The notes under the pieces are model-generated. The model was given only the letters and a program-made list of their open reading frames with translations, was not told the origin of the DNA and ran no database searches. Of a stretch of 45,839 nt of DNA, positions 6,749 through 14,414 are shown in pieces. How positions within the stretch are numbered: the stretch's first letter is position 1; each line of letters begins with the position of its first letter. The position numbers and the translations under genes are program-made. Source of the stretch: Deltaproteobacteria bacterium (GTDB lineage: Bacteria > Desulfobacterota > Desulfuromonadia > Desulfuromonadales > Geopsychrobacteraceae); assembly GCA_024276935.1 (NCBI GenBank), contig JAJRWH010000104.1:1-45839 (forward strand), in the 5' to 3' direction.

Positions 6749-7840
6749 CTAACGGGTAAACCAGCCACTGCGAATCAGATCACGACGCAATACAACCCCC
6801 TGCTGCCGCACGACACCCTGATACCAAAAGGGATCTTGCGGTTCGTCAATTACCACAGGGTTGTCAATCCGCTTGCGGCGATCAATCAGATTACGCCGAA
6901 ATGTGGCATCGGGCTCCTCAACAATTCGGGCCACCCGGGCCGCCAGTTCGGCTGGAGCCGAATCGATCACAAACTGAATCAGATCACGCACCCGAAGCCC
7001 CAGTCGATACTCATCGAGGTCACCATCAAACCCCTCTTCGCATTCGGTGACAAAATCACTCCAGTTCAACAACAGGGTGCCAAATTCAACTTCGCCGATT
7101 TCTCCAAAACGGCTCTGTCCCCCCAGCATCCGGGCGATCTGATCCTGTTCCTTGCGGGTTAGAAAAAAGGATAGACCCTCTTCAACCGGATACATATCGA
7201 GCAAATCGACCAGTTGTTGGCAAAAGTTGACCGAATCAAGATCATCAGGATGCAGCCGGGAGAGTGATTCAGGCAACTGATAGTGTGACAGCCCGAGCAA
7301 TGAAAGATGATCGTGACCAAAATCTGCGGGCAGCACCAGATCAGAACAAAAAGGCAGCCCCTGCCCCTGTAGAAAATTGCACAGACGCAAATGATTATCG
7401 GTAAAAAAGGTCAGGACCTTCTCCTCCGAATAGAACATCTCCAGCCCCTGACGATTGTTGGCCAAACCAAACCCGACAAAACCATCATGAACCAGTCGCT
7501 CAAAAAAAGGAGTAGCCAGACCGATAATTTCGGAGGTCGCCATATAAGGCGAGTAGAACACCTCGGGAGTCGGTCGCTCGGCAGTGGTCGCAGAACGCTG
7601 GGTCAATGATTCGTCAGGATAGTATTCAAGGATAAAAAAGGCTTCTTCAGGCAGGTATCGTGAAAAATTCCGAACCAGTTGCGGCACACGCGACGCACTG
7701 GCAACGGCAGTAAAACGGTAAGCATTCTCGCAATCTTCGAGCAATGAAAGGTCATAACCTTCACGCTGCTGACGCACCCAGGGCTTATGTTGCTGGTCCA
7801 AGCGTCGCAAGCCGAGCGGAGACTCATAATTCAACGGCAT
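6749..7840 (-). CDS. Conserved-looking hypothetical protein heading the mqnBD operon
   Basis: This is a soluble 363-aa acidic protein with no signal peptide and no membrane segment. I do not recognise a family. I chose ATG 7840 because GGAAGGAG lies about 11 bases upstream; an in-frame GTG at 7876 overlaps that ribosome-binding site. Visible features are many aromatic residues, the segment RNFSRYLPEEAFFILEYYPD near residue 60, and a long helical middle. The C-terminus, around PQDPFWYQGVVRQQGVVLRR, may be a beta hairpin. Translation ends three bases before the mqnB start, so it is co-transcribed with two menaquinone genes. The gene also lies divergent to mglBA. Operon position hints at a link to quinone metabolism, but this may be coincidental. 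Confidence 0.8.
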   Translation of the reverse strand: MPLNYESPLGLRRLDQQHKPWVRQQREGYDLSLLEDCENAYRFTAVASASRVPQLVRNFSRYLPEEAFFILEYYPDESLTQRSATTAERPTPEVFYSPYMATSEIIGLATPFFERLVHDGFVGFGLANNRQGLEMFYSEEKVLTFFTDNHLRLCNFLQGQGLPFCSDLVLPADFGHDHLSLLGLSHYQLPESLSRLHPDDLDSVNFCQQLVDLLDMYPVEEGLSFFLTRKEQDQIARMLGGQSRFGEIGEVEFGTLLLNWSDFVTECEEGFDGDLDEYRLGLRVRDLIQFVIDSAPAELAARVARIVEEPDATFRRNLIDRRKRIDNPVVIDEPQDPFWYQGVVRQQGVVLRRDLIRSGWFTR

Positions 7841-7915
7841 GGCAATAAAATCTCCTTCCCTCACCGCCCGAAACACCCGGACACATTCTCATGAGAACAA
7901 CAGGTTTCAGGCCAA

Positions 7916-7944
7916 AAGATAGGGGTTTACCCCTGACAAGTCAA
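7916..7944 (-). promoter_or_regulatory. Promoter of the unknown-mqnB-mqnD operon, with palindromic spacer
   Basis: On the minus strand there is a -35 TTGACT (7939-7944), a 17-base spacer and a -10 TATCTT (7916-7921). The spacer contains the inverted repeat AGGGGTTTACCCCT (7921-7934 on +), which could be a small operator or simply a local hairpin. Confidence 0.6.
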
Positions 7945-8025
7945 TACTCTGCAACGAACACCCGCAAGATTCACCAGAGTCTCCTCCAACCAATTTGCTC
8001 CGTTGGCTCTATTCGGCGAAAAACC

Positions 8026-8055
8026 TTGAATTTATCTAACGCTGGATGTTATACA
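8026..8055 (+). promoter_or_regulatory. Probable promoter of mglB-mglA
   Basis: A -35-like TTGAAT (8026-8031) and a -10-like TATACA (8050-8055) with an 18-base spacer lie 40 bases before the mglB start. The match is moderate. Confidence 0.5.
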
Positions 8056-8094
8056 GTGCAATGGCTTTTCAATAATTTCCACAAGGAGACTTCA

Positions 8095-8592
8095 ATGCTT
8101 GGCCCGCAATCATCCCTCGTGATGTACGACGAGGAATACAAGCGTATTATGGTGCTCATTGAGAAACTCATTCGTGAGTCAAACTCAAAGGTCATCTTTC
8201 TGGTCGACAAGAATGGACAGCTGATTGCCGCGACCGGTGAGACCGAGCACCTTGACACGACAAGCCTGGCATCCCTGACCGCTGGCAACATTGCGGCAAC
8301 CGGGGGACTGGCAAAACTTATTGGCGAGAAGGAATTCTCGATACTGTTCCACGAGGGGGAAAAAGATAATATCCACATCTCCATCATCGGAGGCCGGGTT
8401 ATCCTGGTGGTTATTTTCGATGAGCGCAGCTCCCTCGGTCTGGTCCGCTTGCGGGTTAAAAAAGCAAGCAAGGAACTTGAAACCGTCTTCGACGATCTCG
8501 CAACGAAATCAGAAAGTCATGCCGAAGCACCTGGTGCTGACAGTCCGTTTGCCGAAATCACCGATGACGATATTGACAACCTCTTTAACTGA
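8095..8592 (+). CDS. mglB: Roadblock/LC7 domain protein, MglB-like
   Basis: MglB-type proteins are GTPase-activating partners of the small Ras-like GTPase MglA and help set cell polarity and motility in myxobacteria and relatives. The 165-aa product has the roadblock/LC7 fold: a helix (about 10-30), a strand with [16 protein letters not shown] (about 34-49), a second helix at [20 protein letters not shown], and strands around [16 protein letters not shown] and [21 protein letters not shown] disordered acidic tail of about 35 residues ends with [12 protein letters not shown] 8095 has AAGGAG seven bases upstream; longer in-frame starts lie in the promoter region. The gene is followed by mglA after 14 bases, the usual arrangement. 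Confidence 0.9.
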   Translation: MLGPQSSLVMYDEEYKRIMVLIEKLIRESNSKVIFLVDKNGQLIAATGETEHLDTTSLASLTAGNIAATGGLAKLIGEKEFSILFHEGEKDNIHISIIGGRVILVVIFDERSSLGLVRLRVKKASKELETVFDDLATKSESHAEAPGADSPFAEITDDDIDNLFN

Positions 8593-8606
8593 TCGAGGTT
8601 CCGAGC

Positions 8607-9194
8607 ATGTCCTTCATTAACTACGCATCACGTGAAATCAACTGTAAAATCGTCTATTACGGGCCGGGACTCTGCGGCAAGACGACCAATCTGCAGTTTA
8701 TTTACAACAAAACCGCACAGGACGCCAAAGGCAAGATGATCTCCCTGGCGACCGAGACCGAGCGGACCCTGTTTTTTGACTTTTTGCCATTGGCTCTGGG
8801 TGAAATTCGCGGTTTCAAAACCCGTTTTCACCTCTACACCGTACCAGGGCAGGTGTTCTACGACGCCTCGCGCAAACTGATTCTCAAAGGGGTCGACGGG
8901 GTTGTCTTTGTCGTCGACTCACAGGAAGAACGTCTCGACGCCAACATCGAAAGTCTCGAAAACCTGAAAGACAATCTCGAAGAACAGGGCTATCAACTTG
9001 AAAAACTGCCCTTTGTCATTCAATACAACAAACGCGATCTGCCGAACTGCACTCCGGTTGAAGAACTGCGTAAGCTCCTCAACCCCGAGGGAGTTCCCGA
9101 TCTTGAAGCCTGCGCAACCTCAGGTGAAGGGATTTTTGAAACCCTCAAGATGGTTGCCAAGCTGGTCCTGATCGACCTGAAGAAAGGCGGCTGA
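8607..9194 (+). CDS. mglA: MglA-family Ras-like GTPase
   Basis: This is a small cytoplasmic GTPase of 195 aa whose GTP state is controlled by the MglB protein encoded just upstream. The P-loop is GPGLCGKT (19-26), the switch II/DxxG-equivalent is TVPGQ (78-82), a segment distinctive for MglA, and the guanine-specificity motif is NKRD (141-144). In Myxococcus MglA places type IV pili and gliding machinery at the leading pole. In Desulfuromonadales it probably acts in pilus or polarity control, although no pilus genes lie in this window. Translation starts at ATG 8607 with GAGG about 10 bases upstream. Confidence 0.94.
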   Translation: MSFINYASREINCKIVYYGPGLCGKTTNLQFIYNKTAQDAKGKMISLATETERTLFFDFLPLALGEIRGFKTRFHLYTVPGQVFYDASRKLILKGVDGVVFVVDSQEERLDANIESLENLKDNLEEQGYQLEKLPFVIQYNKRDLPNCTPVEELRKLLNPEGVPDLEACATSGEGIFETLKMVAKLVLIDLKKGG

Positions 9195-9212
9195 AAATCC
9201 GCTGAAAAATGC

Positions 9213-9241
9213 TTGACAGCGGGCATTCAATCCCCTATATT
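9213..9241 (+). promoter_or_regulatory. Sigma70-type promoter of tRNA-Asn
   Basis: A perfect -35 TTGACA (9213-9218), a 17-base spacer and a -10 TATATT (9236-9241) lie 20 bases before the tRNA, immediately after the mglA stop codon. Confidence 0.85.
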
Positions 9242-9261
9242 CCCATTCCGCAACACGCTAT

Positions 9262-9337
9262 TCCCCGATAGCTCAGTTGGTAGAGCAGGTGACTGTTAAT
9301 CACCCTGTCGCAAGTTCGAGTCTTGCTCGGGGAGCCA
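9262..9337 (+). tRNA. tRNA-Asn (anticodon GTT)
   Basis: A 76-nt cloverleaf with acceptor stem TCCCCGA/TCGGGGA, discriminator G and encoded CCA. The anticodon loop is CTGTTAA, so the anticodon is GTT (asparagine). The T loop contains GTTCGAG. It has its own consensus promoter and terminator. In organisms with GatCAB this tRNA may be charged as Asp-tRNA-Asn and then amidated; the gatCAB genes are in this window. Confidence 0.98.
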
Positions 9338-9345
9338 AACAAATC

Positions 9346-9380
9346 AATGGCTCACAGATTTAGTTCTGTGAGCCATTTTT
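9346..9380 (+). terminator. Rho-independent terminator of tRNA-Asn
   Basis: A perfect 13-bp stem pairs 9346-9358 with 9365-9377 around a 6-base loop and runs into TTTTT. It lies 8 bases after the tRNA 3' end. Confidence 0.9.
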
Positions 9381-9414
9381 GTCGTTGGCAATCAAGGATC
9401 AATAAACCCGGCTA

Positions 9415-9510
9415 TCATTCCGAAAAATTCGTTCGCCAGGGTTTTGGCTGCGAGTATTGCGGCCCATAGCGAACCACATAGACCTGCTCAAACACGACCA
9501 GCCAGACCAT
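9415..9510 (-). other. Possible 31-aa ORF and hairpin in the tRNA-Asn/DUF1451 gap
   Basis: The 293-base gap between the tRNA-Asn terminator and the next gene contains a minus-strand ORF of 31 codons (ATG at 9510, TGA at 9415-9417) with a marked aromatic/proline character (VYVVRYGPQYSQPKPW). No ribosome-binding site is evident. Its start lies inside a 9-bp hairpin pairing 9500-9508 with 9520-9528; on the plus strand this hairpin is followed by CTTGATTTTA. The segment may be a remnant or a dispersed repeat rather than a gene. I see nothing else in this gap. Confidence 0.25.
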
Positions 9511-9673
9511 CTATAGTTCGGTCTGGCTCTTGATTTTATGCAGGCAGAAAAATTTTCACTATTGTGAATCACTCGCGATCTATCATCTCTTTTGAACCCG
9601 TCAAGAAATTTGCTCCGACAGATGGTACAATCTTGATACAGAACAATCAGCTGAATCACACAGGAGAGACGTC

Positions 9674-10174
9674 ATGAGCGAAGAAAAACCCAATCCGGAA
9701 CAGAACGAAGATGTTCATCTGTACCAGAAACTGGCCGACCGGGCTGCGGAAATTCTGCAAGAGGGGCGCAAGACCATTGATGAAGCCCTCAAGAAGGCGG
9801 GTGATGAAATCAGCGCCGGGGGTGAATTTACCCGGGAACAGGCCGAGAAAATCAGTGCGTATCTACGCCGTGATCTGAATGAGGTCGGACGCAAGCTCAA
9901 GCAGACTCGCGATACCGTCATCAATGCTGCTGAGCCCCATCGCCTGGCGGCGGGAATGCAAAGCGGCCTGGCAAAACTGCTTCATACTGCTGCGGACGTG
10001 TTGAGCGAGGTTGCCAGCCGTTCGGAGAAAGTCATCGAGTTTCATACCGGAGAAGTCACCAGCCCTGGCACCCTGACGTGCAAGGCCTGTGGAAAAGAGA
10101 TGAGCCTCAAGGCGACGGTTCGCATTCCGCCTTGCCCCTCATGTCACAAGACGGTTTTTCGTAAATCCTACTAA
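9674..10174 (+). CDS. Zinc-ribbon protein of the DUF1451 (YbeL-like) family
   Basis: The 166-aa protein has a long charged helical N-terminal part (about 15-125), probably coiled coil. A C-terminal zinc ribbon follows, with two CxxC knuckles (CKACGKE and CPSC) separated by about 15 residues. This layout matches the DUF1451 family (E. coli YbeL), whose biochemical function is unknown. Translation starts at ATG 9674 with AGGAGAG upstream. The gene stands alone and has a strong terminator after it. Confidence 0.85.
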   Translation: MSEEKPNPEQNEDVHLYQKLADRAAEILQEGRKTIDEALKKAGDEISAGGEFTREQAEKISAYLRRDLNEVGRKLKQTRDTVINAAEPHRLAAGMQSGLAKLLHTAADVLSEVASRSEKVIEFHTGEVTSPGTLTCKACGKEMSLKATVRIPPCPSCHKTVFRKSY

Positions 10175-10205
10175 AAAAGGGCCGGAGTATCCGGCCCTTT
10201 TTTTT
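10173..10205 (+). terminator. Rho-independent terminator after the DUF1451 gene
   Basis: A 14-bp stem pairs 10173-10186 with 10190-10203 around a 3-base loop, with A-rich and T-rich flanks. It overlaps the DUF1451 stop codon region and can act in both directions, so it may also end the convergent hemerythrin transcript. Confidence 0.9.
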
Positions 10206-10228
10206 AATCATCCAGATGAGATCCCCTC

Positions 10229-10636
10229 TCAACGCAAACCCTTTTCGGCAAAAAGGGACGTGTACTTCATGTCTGTCACCATAATATGGTTTTGCAGCCA
10301 GTCAGAAAGAAACTGCACAACTTCAAATGACAAAACGAACTCACCACTACTGACACGTTCTTTCAGATCCATCGCCTTGGCGCGAAATTCTTCATGTTCA
10401 CCCTGATGCGCCTGCAACCCCAGATATCCGTACTGCTGCATGTAGCCTTCTTCGGTCGTAAAATGGTCTTCCATGTAATCAAACATTTGCTCAACAATTG
10501 AGGAAATAGCTTCTTGCCCCTTGTCCTGATTCATGGCGTAGTGCATCTCGTTAATCATACGGATCAACGATTTGTGCTGTTCGTCGAGCTCTGAGACCCC
10601 GACACTGTAACTTTGGTTCCAGATCATAATGGCCAT
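10229..10636 (-). CDS. Bacteriohemerythrin
   Basis: A 135-aa single-domain hemerythrin, which binds O2 at a non-haem di-iron centre. In anaerobes and microaerophiles such proteins serve in oxygen sensing, storage or detoxification. Ligands visible in order are His in DEQHKSL, the H-x3-E pair in HFTTEEGYM, the two His of HQGEHEEF, and H/D in NHIMVTDMKY, which is the full canonical set. The start is ATG 10636 with AAGGAT upstream; a second in-frame ATG lies three codons on. Longer in-frame extensions cross the divergent promoter region and are unlikely. It stands alone, divergent to the AI-2E permease gene. Confidence 0.93.
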   Translation of the reverse strand: MAIMIWNQSYSVGVSELDEQHKSLIRMINEMHYAMNQDKGQEAISSIVEQMFDYMEDHFTTEEGYMQQYGYLGLQAHQGEHEEFRAKAMDLKERVSSGEFVLSFEVVQFLSDWLQNHIMVTDMKYTSLFAEKGLR

Positions 10637-10844
10637 AAGTTCAAAATCCTTATCAAAAAATAGAGTCACAGCAATTAAAGCATATTCTCCGTGAATTTCC
10701 AGGGTCTTATCCTTGCCCTGCCTTGACATCGAAGACAAAGGCGGGTATCTCTTGCGCAGGAGGATGCTGGCGCAAAAAAGGGCAACAGCACCCGACATCC
10801 ACTGCCACAGGCAGTTTATCATCCCCTTGCCTTATTGGAGAATC

Positions 10845-11912
10845 ATGGCACCTTCTCGCTCTCACAGCCGCGGACTGCTTCTGACATTGGCATCATTTGT
10901 GATTGTTGTTGCCGGGATGCGTGCGGCGCAAAGCCTGCTGGTTCCTTTTTTGCTGGCCAGTTTTATTGCGATTCTCTGCACCGGACCGATGCACTGGATG
11001 CAGAAACGCCGTGTTCCCACCGGTCTGGCGGTACTCCTGGTTATTCTGACGGTTATCGGCTGCGGCCTGACTCTGCTGATCCTGGTTGGATCTTCGGTGA
11101 ATGACTTTACCCGCGCCCTTCCCGAGTACCAGCAAAGCTTGCGCGCCCAGACCCTGGCACTGGTCAGCTGGCTGCACAGTCTGGGCATTCGGGTTTCACC
11201 AACATTGATGACAGATTATTTTGACCCGGGCAAGGCGATGCAACTGGCGGGGAATATGCTGGCACGCACCAGTGGAGTGCTGGCAAATACCTTCATGATT
11301 CTGCTGACAGTGGTTTTTATCCTGCTGGAAGCTGCCGGTCTCCCGGCCAAGCTGCGTGCCGGGCTGGATGATGCTGAAACCTCGTTGCAGTCCTTTGAAC
11401 GCTTCAATACCGGTGTTCAACAGTATCTCGCCATCAAAACTCTGGTCTCTTTTGCTACCGGGGTTCTGATCAGTGGCTGGTTGTTGTTTCTTGGCCTTGA
11501 CTACCCTCTGCTTTGGGGTCTGGTGGCCTTTTTGCTCAATTACGTGCCGAATATCGGCTCGATTATCGCGGCAGTCCCGGCAGTGCTGCTGGCTGTGGTT
11601 CAACTGGGCCCCGGTTCGAGTCTGATGGTGGCAGGCGGTTACCTGGCCGTCAACCTGCTGATGGGAAGTGCGATTGAACCAAAACTGCTGGGGCGCAAAC
11701 TGGGCCTGTCGACTCTGGTCGTTTTTCTGTCGTTGGTTTTCTGGGGCTGGGCCCTGGGGCCAGTCGGCATGCTGCTTTCTGTGCCCTTGACGATGATTGT
11801 CAAGATTGCTCTTGAGGTCAAACCTGAAACCCGCTGGCTGGCACTGCTGCTCGACTCGGAAATCCCTCAGCAAGAGACTGATACAACACGCAAGGAACAG
11901 ATTGCCCATTAA
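10845..11912 (+). CDS. AI-2E family transporter (PF01594-type permease)
   Basis: A 355-aa inner-membrane protein with about eight predicted transmembrane segments in the pattern of this family: two pairs near the N-terminus (about 8-35 and 58-85), a central soluble stretch (90-145), then hydrophobic segments from about 150 to 330. The conserved LLWGLVAFLLNYVPNIGSIIAAVPA segment is present. Members export AI-2-like signals (TqsA) or exchange Na+/H+, and the substrate cannot be told from sequence. ATG 10845 follows GGAG by four bases. It ends one base before the convergent L,D-transpeptidase stop codon, leaving no room for a separate terminator. Confidence 0.88.
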   Translation: MAPSRSHSRGLLLTLASFVIVVAGMRAAQSLLVPFLLASFIAILCTGPMHWMQKRRVPTGLAVLLVILTVIGCGLTLLILVGSSVNDFTRALPEYQQSLRAQTLALVSWLHSLGIRVSPTLMTDYFDPGKAMQLAGNMLARTSGVLANTFMILLTVVFILLEAAGLPAKLRAGLDDAETSLQSFERFNTGVQQYLAIKTLVSFATGVLISGWLLFLGLDYPLLWGLVAFLLNYVPNIGSIIAAVPAVLLAVVQLGPGSSLMVAGGYLAVNLLMGSAIEPKLLGRKLGLSTLVVFLSLVFWGWALGPVGMLLSVPLTMIVKIALEVKPETRWLALLLDSEIPQQETDTTRKEQIAH

Positions 11913-11913
11913 T

Positions 11914-13614
11914 TCATCTTTTCTGAAGTGAGGCACTCGCAAAAACAGGGGGATTCTGACGTAACTCACGCGCCAGTCGGCGATCCCGACCATAAATATC
12001 ATCACGAAAGTTCATTCGGCCAGAGGCATCGACCCAGGCTGTCCAGTAGCCGATTCTCAACCGGACCGGCTTTTCCAGACGGACCAGCCGTGACCCTCGG
12101 GAATTGAGAATACCTTCAACCTGACGCGGGCTTGCGGCATGACGAGACAACAACCAGCGCGCCAACTCCTGCGGCTGAGATAAACGAATACAGCCAGAAC
12201 TGTAGGCTCGACGTGCCCGGGTAAAGAGTTTTTTCCCGGGGGTATCATGCAGATAAATCGACCAGGGATTGGGCAGCAGAAATTTGATCTGCCCCATCGG
12301 GTTCCAGGGCCCTGGCTGCTGCCGCAATGCCGCGCTTACCTCTCCGCGTTGCCATCTGCGACTGAATTGAGAATCGACCTGAAGCACCTCTCCCTGTGAA
12401 TCCAGAACTTCGTAATGATTGCGACGCAAATAGGTTGAATCGGCGACAATACGTGGCAAAGCTTCATGCAACAGGGTTGGTGGCACATACCAATAGGGTG
12501 ACAAGACAAGAGCTTCCAGCTGGCTGACAAACAAAGGCGTTGAGCGCTGTTGCCGCCCGATGATGACCGGCATTTGCAGTTGCAATTTTCCGGCGCTTAC
12601 AGCTTCCAGTGAAAATGCCGCCAAATTGATGCGAATTTCGGTTTTTTCAGGCCGACCAGATTCCCACCGCCATCGCTCCATGTTCCGTATTATCTGGTCA
12701 ATTCGTTGTTCGACCGAAACATTCAGCGCCCGGAGTGTCTGCGGACCCAGGGTGGCATCCGGACTCAACCCGTGCCGTTGCTGAAATCGCCGCAGTCCAC
12801 GTTGCATCTCCAGGGTGAAGACATCCCCCCGGTCATCATTCGCCTCCAGATCACCCTCCAGCTGCAAACGACGGCGCAAGGCTGAAACCCGAGGATCACT
12901 TTCACCCGGATGAAGAGTCTCCCCCGCATTGATTTGCGGCCAGCCACCAAGCATTGCCAGATCACGGTAACGCCTCAGCACCTGGCGCAGTTGCCGATAA
13001 CCGGGATAAGGCGGGGTGATCTCTGTCAGAGCCGATGGCAGTGCGTCCAGTTCGAGAGCCAAGTCAAGCAATTGAACCGGGTTAACATCACGCGGGTGGC
13101 GATGCCAGTCACCACGTGATTTCCAACTCCGTTCCTGCCCACGCAAATTGTCCCCTGCATAGCGAAAAAACGCGCGACTCAGGGCGATATCAATCCGGGC
13201 GACTTCAGCAGGAGACCAGCCACGATAAGCGACCTTTTCACCTGCCGGAGGCTGCAACAGTTTTCTCAGCCGGTTAGGCTCGTAACGTTGAGGGGGCAGG
13301 CCTTCTTCATTTGCCGCTTCCAGAAATCCAAGCAACTGCCAGGCTGCAGCAGATATCCCCTGACGAACAATCCAGGCAGGACGATCAGCATGAAGCGAAT
13401 AATAACGCTGCAACAGATGAACTTCACGTGACTGGGGAGAATCCGTCCGGGCCGCAATGATCCGGCGATGAATCTGTCTGGAAATCAGACTGAGCTGTGA
13501 ATCAGTTTTTTGCAAAACAGGCGGACGCGCAGACGGAGCCAGGCAACCTTCGGCCAACAGCAGCAGCACCCCCAACAGCAAAGGGCCGAGAAATAATTTA
13601 AGTCTCTTGAACAC
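11914..13614 (-). CDS. L,D-transpeptidase, YcbB/LdtD type, with peptidoglycan-binding domain
   Basis: A 566-aa envelope enzyme. It starts with a positively charged hydrophobic signal sequence ending LLLLAEGC, a probable lipoprotein site although the lipobox is not ideal. An N-terminal scaffold domain follows (about 60-230), then a peptidoglycan-binding domain (about 245-310, VFTLEMQRGLRRFQQRHGL). The YkuD catalytic domain (about 330-500) has the active site H in LHDTPGK and C475 in YSSGCIRL. Such enzymes form 3-3 peptidoglycan cross-links and replace penicillin-binding proteins under stress, or attach proteins to the wall. Length and domain order match E. coli LdtD (YcbB) rather than the short ErfK types. 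The gene is monocistronic with its own promoter. Confidence 0.93.
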   Translation of the reverse strand: MFKRLKLFLGPLLLGVLLLLAEGCLAPSARPPVLQKTDSQLSLISRQIHRRIIAARTDSPQSREVHLLQRYYSLHADRPAWIVRQGISAAAWQLLGFLEAANEEGLPPQRYEPNRLRKLLQPPAGEKVAYRGWSPAEVARIDIALSRAFFRYAGDNLRGQERSWKSRGDWHRHPRDVNPVQLLDLALELDALPSALTEITPPYPGYRQLRQVLRRYRDLAMLGGWPQINAGETLHPGESDPRVSALRRRLQLEGDLEANDDRGDVFTLEMQRGLRRFQQRHGLSPDATLGPQTLRALNVSVEQRIDQIIRNMERWRWESGRPEKTEIRINLAAFSLEAVSAGKLQLQMPVIIGRQQRSTPLFVSQLEALVLSPYWYVPPTLLHEALPRIVADSTYLRRNHYEVLDSQGEVLQVDSQFSRRWQRGEVSAALRQQPGPWNPMGQIKFLLPNPWSIYLHDTPGKKLFTRARRAYSSGCIRLSQPQELARWLLSRHAASPRQVEGILNSRGSRLVRLEKPVRLRIGYWTAWVDASGRMNFRDDIYGRDRRLARELRQNPPVFASASLQKR

Positions 13615-13683
13615 CCGTGCGGTCCCCTATCCCCCGAAATGACAAACTGAATCTTTTCTTGTAAAAACAACAGGTTCAACCAC

Positions 13684-13711
13684 CTTATAGGCTTTTGTTC
13701 TCTGCTGTCAA
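13684..13711 (-). promoter_or_regulatory. Promoter of the L,D-transpeptidase gene
   Basis: On the minus strand there is a perfect -35 TTGACA (13706-13711), a 16-base spacer and a -10 TATAAG (13684-13689), about 70 bases before the start codon. It diverges from the efflux-operon promoter 12 bases away, so a repressor bound there could affect both. Confidence 0.65.
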
Positions 13712-13722
13712 ATCAGTCCCCC

Positions 13723-13751
13723 TTGACAAAATTAAAACGATCGTTTTAAAT
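13723..13751 (+). promoter_or_regulatory. Efflux-operon promoter with embedded palindromic operator
   Basis: A perfect -35 TTGACA (13723-13728), a 17-base spacer and a -10-like TTAAAT (13746-13751) precede the tetR-type gene. A perfect 18-bp palindrome, TTAAAACGATCGTTTTAA (13732-13749), fills the spacer and overlaps the -10. Repressor binding would block RNA polymerase. It is the obvious binding site for the regulator encoded next, implying autoregulation of the whole operon. Confidence 0.85.
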
Positions 13752-13778
13752 GAGCGTTTCATTCAGGAGAAATGAGCC

Positions 13779-14414
13779 ATGCCACAAATCGACACCAAAA
13801 CGCGCATCCTCGATGCAGCGGAGCACCTCTTTGCCCGTGACGGGTTTCATAGCACTTCGTTACGAGCAATTACCGGCCAGGCCCAGGTCAATCTGGCCGC
13901 GGTCAACTACCACTTCGGATCGAAAGACGCTCTGCTGCAAGCAGTCTTTGAACGACGCCTGCACCCCCTCAACCAGATCCGTCAGGATCTTCTTGAGCAG
14001 GTCCTGCACACTGCCCGACAACAGAATATTCGACCACGAGTCATTGACCTGATAGGCTCCTTTATCGAACCAACTCTGGCTTTTCGTCAATCTGAATCAG
14101 GAGCTCAGGATTTCACGACTCTGGTCGGTCGTGCCCTGGTAGAACCTGACCCTACAGTCAGAGACTGTTTTATCAAACTGGTAACCCCACTTTTTTTACA
14201 GTTGTCAGCAGCCCTGCAACTTGCCCTGCCCCAGATTCCGGCAGAAATCCTTCAGGCCAGATTGCAATTTACCCTGGGGGCCATGGGACATACCATGTGT
14301 ACGCTTGGTCGTCCTCCGTTGGAGCTGCCAGGCATCCTTCCTCCTCTCCCCGCAGAAAAGATTGCAGAGCTCCTGATTAATTATGTCAGTTCAGGATTGG
14401 AGGCGCCATGTTGA
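13779..14414 (+). CDS. TetR/AcrR-family transcriptional repressor of the efflux operon
   Basis: The 211-aa protein has a TetR-type N-terminal helix-turn-helix (about 7-55): TRILDAAEHLFARDGFHSTS, then the recognition helix region AQVNLAAVNYHFGSK (38-52), one of the most conserved parts of the family. The remaining 150 residues are the helical ligand-binding and dimerisation domain, resembling the CecR-like group. ATG 13779 has AGGAG about 14 bases upstream; no closer start exists. The gene overlaps the outer-membrane lipoprotein start by 7 bases, so it is the first gene of a repressor-pump operon. It probably binds the palindrome at 13732-13749 and releases it on binding a toxic substrate of the pump. 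Confidence 0.92.
   Translation: MPQIDTKTRILDAAEHLFARDGFHSTSLRAITGQAQVNLAAVNYHFGSKDALLQAVFERRLHPLNQIRQDLLEQVLHTARQQNIRPRVIDLIGSFIEPTLAFRQSESGAQDFTTLVGRALVEPDPTVRDCFIKLVTPLFLQLSAALQLALPQIPAEILQARLQFTLGAMGHTMCTLGRPPLELPGILPPLPAEKIAELLINYVSSGLEAPC

Noticed and set aside
9399-9659. 86-residue minus-strand ORF after tRNA-Asn
   Set aside because: No ribosome-binding site, no domain, and a composition like random translation; the smaller ORF inside the same stretch is noted separately at low confidence.
11196-12005. 269-residue minus-strand ORF overlapping the AI-2E permease gene
   Set aside because: It is antisense to a membrane protein with clear family features; its Gln- and Arg-rich sequence is typical of antisense translation.
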